In this document: piece after piece, positions 63,508-64,000 of the stretch
Layout of the letters: each line of letters begins with the position of its first letter
Position numbering within the stretch: the first letter of the stretch is position 1
DNA from: Microbacterium psychrotolerans
Lineage (GTDB): Bacteria > Actinomycetota > Actinomycetes > Actinomycetales > Microbacteriaceae
Direction of reading: 5' to 3'
Assembly (NCBI RefSeq): GCF_031085295.1
Contig: NZ_JAVFWO010000005.1
Coordinates: 62,001 to 126,000, forward strand
Length of the DNA: 64,000 nt
The notes under the pieces: generated by a model
Told to the model about the DNA's origin: nothing
Databases searched by the model: none
What the model saw: the letters and a program-made list of their open reading frames with translations, nothing else
Position numbers and translations under genes: made by a program

Positions 63508-64000
63508 ATGCCCGAGGTCACCCCCATTCCGCTGTCGCGGCTGACGACCCTGCGCACCGGCGGTGAGCCCGCGCGCATGATCGACGCGCCGACGACCGAC
63601 GAGCTGGTCGCCGCACTGCGCGAGGTCTGGGCGTCGGGCGACGACTGGCTCGTGCTCGGCGGCGGCTCGAACCTGTTCGTCGGTGACGAACCGTTCGACG
63701 GCACCGTCGTCCGCGTGCTCACCAGGGGCATCGAACGGATGCCGTCGCCGCTGCCCGGTCGCGCGCGCCTGCGGGTCCAGGCGGGCCACGACTGGGATGC
63801 CCTCGTCGCATACGCCGTCGAGGCGGGCCTCGGCGGGCTCGAGGCGATGTCGGGGATCCCGGGAACGGTCGGTGCGGCGCCGGTGCAGAACATCGGCGCC
63901 TACGGCCAGGAGATCGTGCAGACGCTCACCGAGGTCGAGCTCCTCGACGAGTCCACCGGCGAGGTCTCGACGGTGCCCGCCGCCGAGCTGGGCCTCGGCT
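63508..64000 (+). CDS. murB: UDP-N-acetylenolpyruvoylglucosamine reductase (partial)
   Basis: The first 164 residues are visible; the gene runs off the window. LTTLRTGGEPARM, LVLGGGSNLFVGDE and EAMSGIPGTVGAAPVQNIGAYGQEI are the FAD-binding and substrate motifs of MurB, a cell-wall synthesis step. It begins three bases after the dehydratase stop. Confidence 0.92.
   Translation, partial: MPEVTPIPLSRLTTLRTGGEPARMIDAPTTDELVAALREVWASGDDWLVLGGGSNLFVGDEPFDGTVVRVLTRGIERMPSPLPGRARLRVQAGHDWDALVAYAVEAGLGGLEAMSGIPGTVGAAPVQNIGAYGQEIVQTLTEVELLDESTGEVSTVPAAELGLG

Noticed and set aside
1..64000. CRISPR arrays, rRNA genes, transposases or phage genes
   Set aside because: No regularly spaced repeats, no rRNA core sequences and no transposase, integrase or phage structural motifs were seen on either strand.

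Overview
This window looks like chromosomal DNA of a high-GC actinobacterium, most likely a member of the Microbacteriaceae close to Microbacterium. That is an inference from the very high GC content at third codon positions, frequent GTG starts, dense operons with ATGA or GTGA overlaps, and the mix of proteins. I see no rRNA, CRISPR array, insertion sequence or prophage, and no gap between genes longer than 300 bases.

Layout. 1-6.1 kb: the end of an acidic protein, a PIG-V-like membrane mannosyltransferase, a phnD-phnC-phnE transporter operon continuing into a tyrosine phosphatase and a TetR regulator, then a PRC-barrel protein. 6.2-9.1 kb: a PAS-GAF-GGDEF diguanylate cyclase overlapping an RsbQ-type alpha/beta hydrolase, and a membrane protein. 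9.2-12.5 kb: a patchy segment with an FKBP gene that seems cut short, a small membrane-protein fragment, an orphan PstB-like ATPase with a long extra N-terminus, and a glycosyltransferase. 12.8-19.4 kb: the most striking locus, with a histone-H1-like protein, a 1318-residue Pls-type (epsilon-poly-lysine-synthetase-like) membrane NRPS, an M1 peptidase and a convergent phosphopantetheinyl transferase. 19.5-27.7 kb: yajQ and a maltodextrin import operon (SBP, two permeases, GH13 enzyme) ending in a nucleotidyltransferase. 27.7-37.1 kb: housekeeping genes including a BASS transporter, sugar kinase, carotenoid-type oxidoreductase, inositol phosphatase, M23 peptidase, and tRNA-Tyr, tRNA-Thr and tRNA-Met.

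37.3-43.9 kb: a galactoside regulon, with a LacI repressor divergent from a GH42 beta-galactosidase and its own ABC importer, with two operator copies between them. 44-49.2 kb: small SRPBCC and DUF4166 proteins, an HxlR regulator divergent from an SRPBCC protein with paired operators, a small gene under a LexA-like box, and an MHS-family transporter with palindromic upstream sites. 49.2-56.5 kb: a seven-gene overlapping operon (dehydrogenase, degenerate pterin-synthase homologue, glycosyltransferase, methyltransferase, flippase-like membrane protein, RibD-type reductase, sulfatase-type membrane enzyme) divergent from a CDP-alcohol phosphatidyltransferase. It looks like an undescribed pathway for a pteridine-linked or lipid-linked glycoconjugate. 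56.6-64 kb: a GNAT protein, a hydrolase/pterin-dehydratase/glyoxalase fusion, a CopB-type copper ATPase with a CsoR-like operator inside its promoter, a DUF2510 protein, a TauE/SafE permease, a two-subunit MaoC-type dehydratase and the start of murB.

The two regions most likely to be new biology are the Pls-type NRPS locus (12.8-19.4 kb) and the pteridine/glycoconjugate operon (49.2-56.5 kb).
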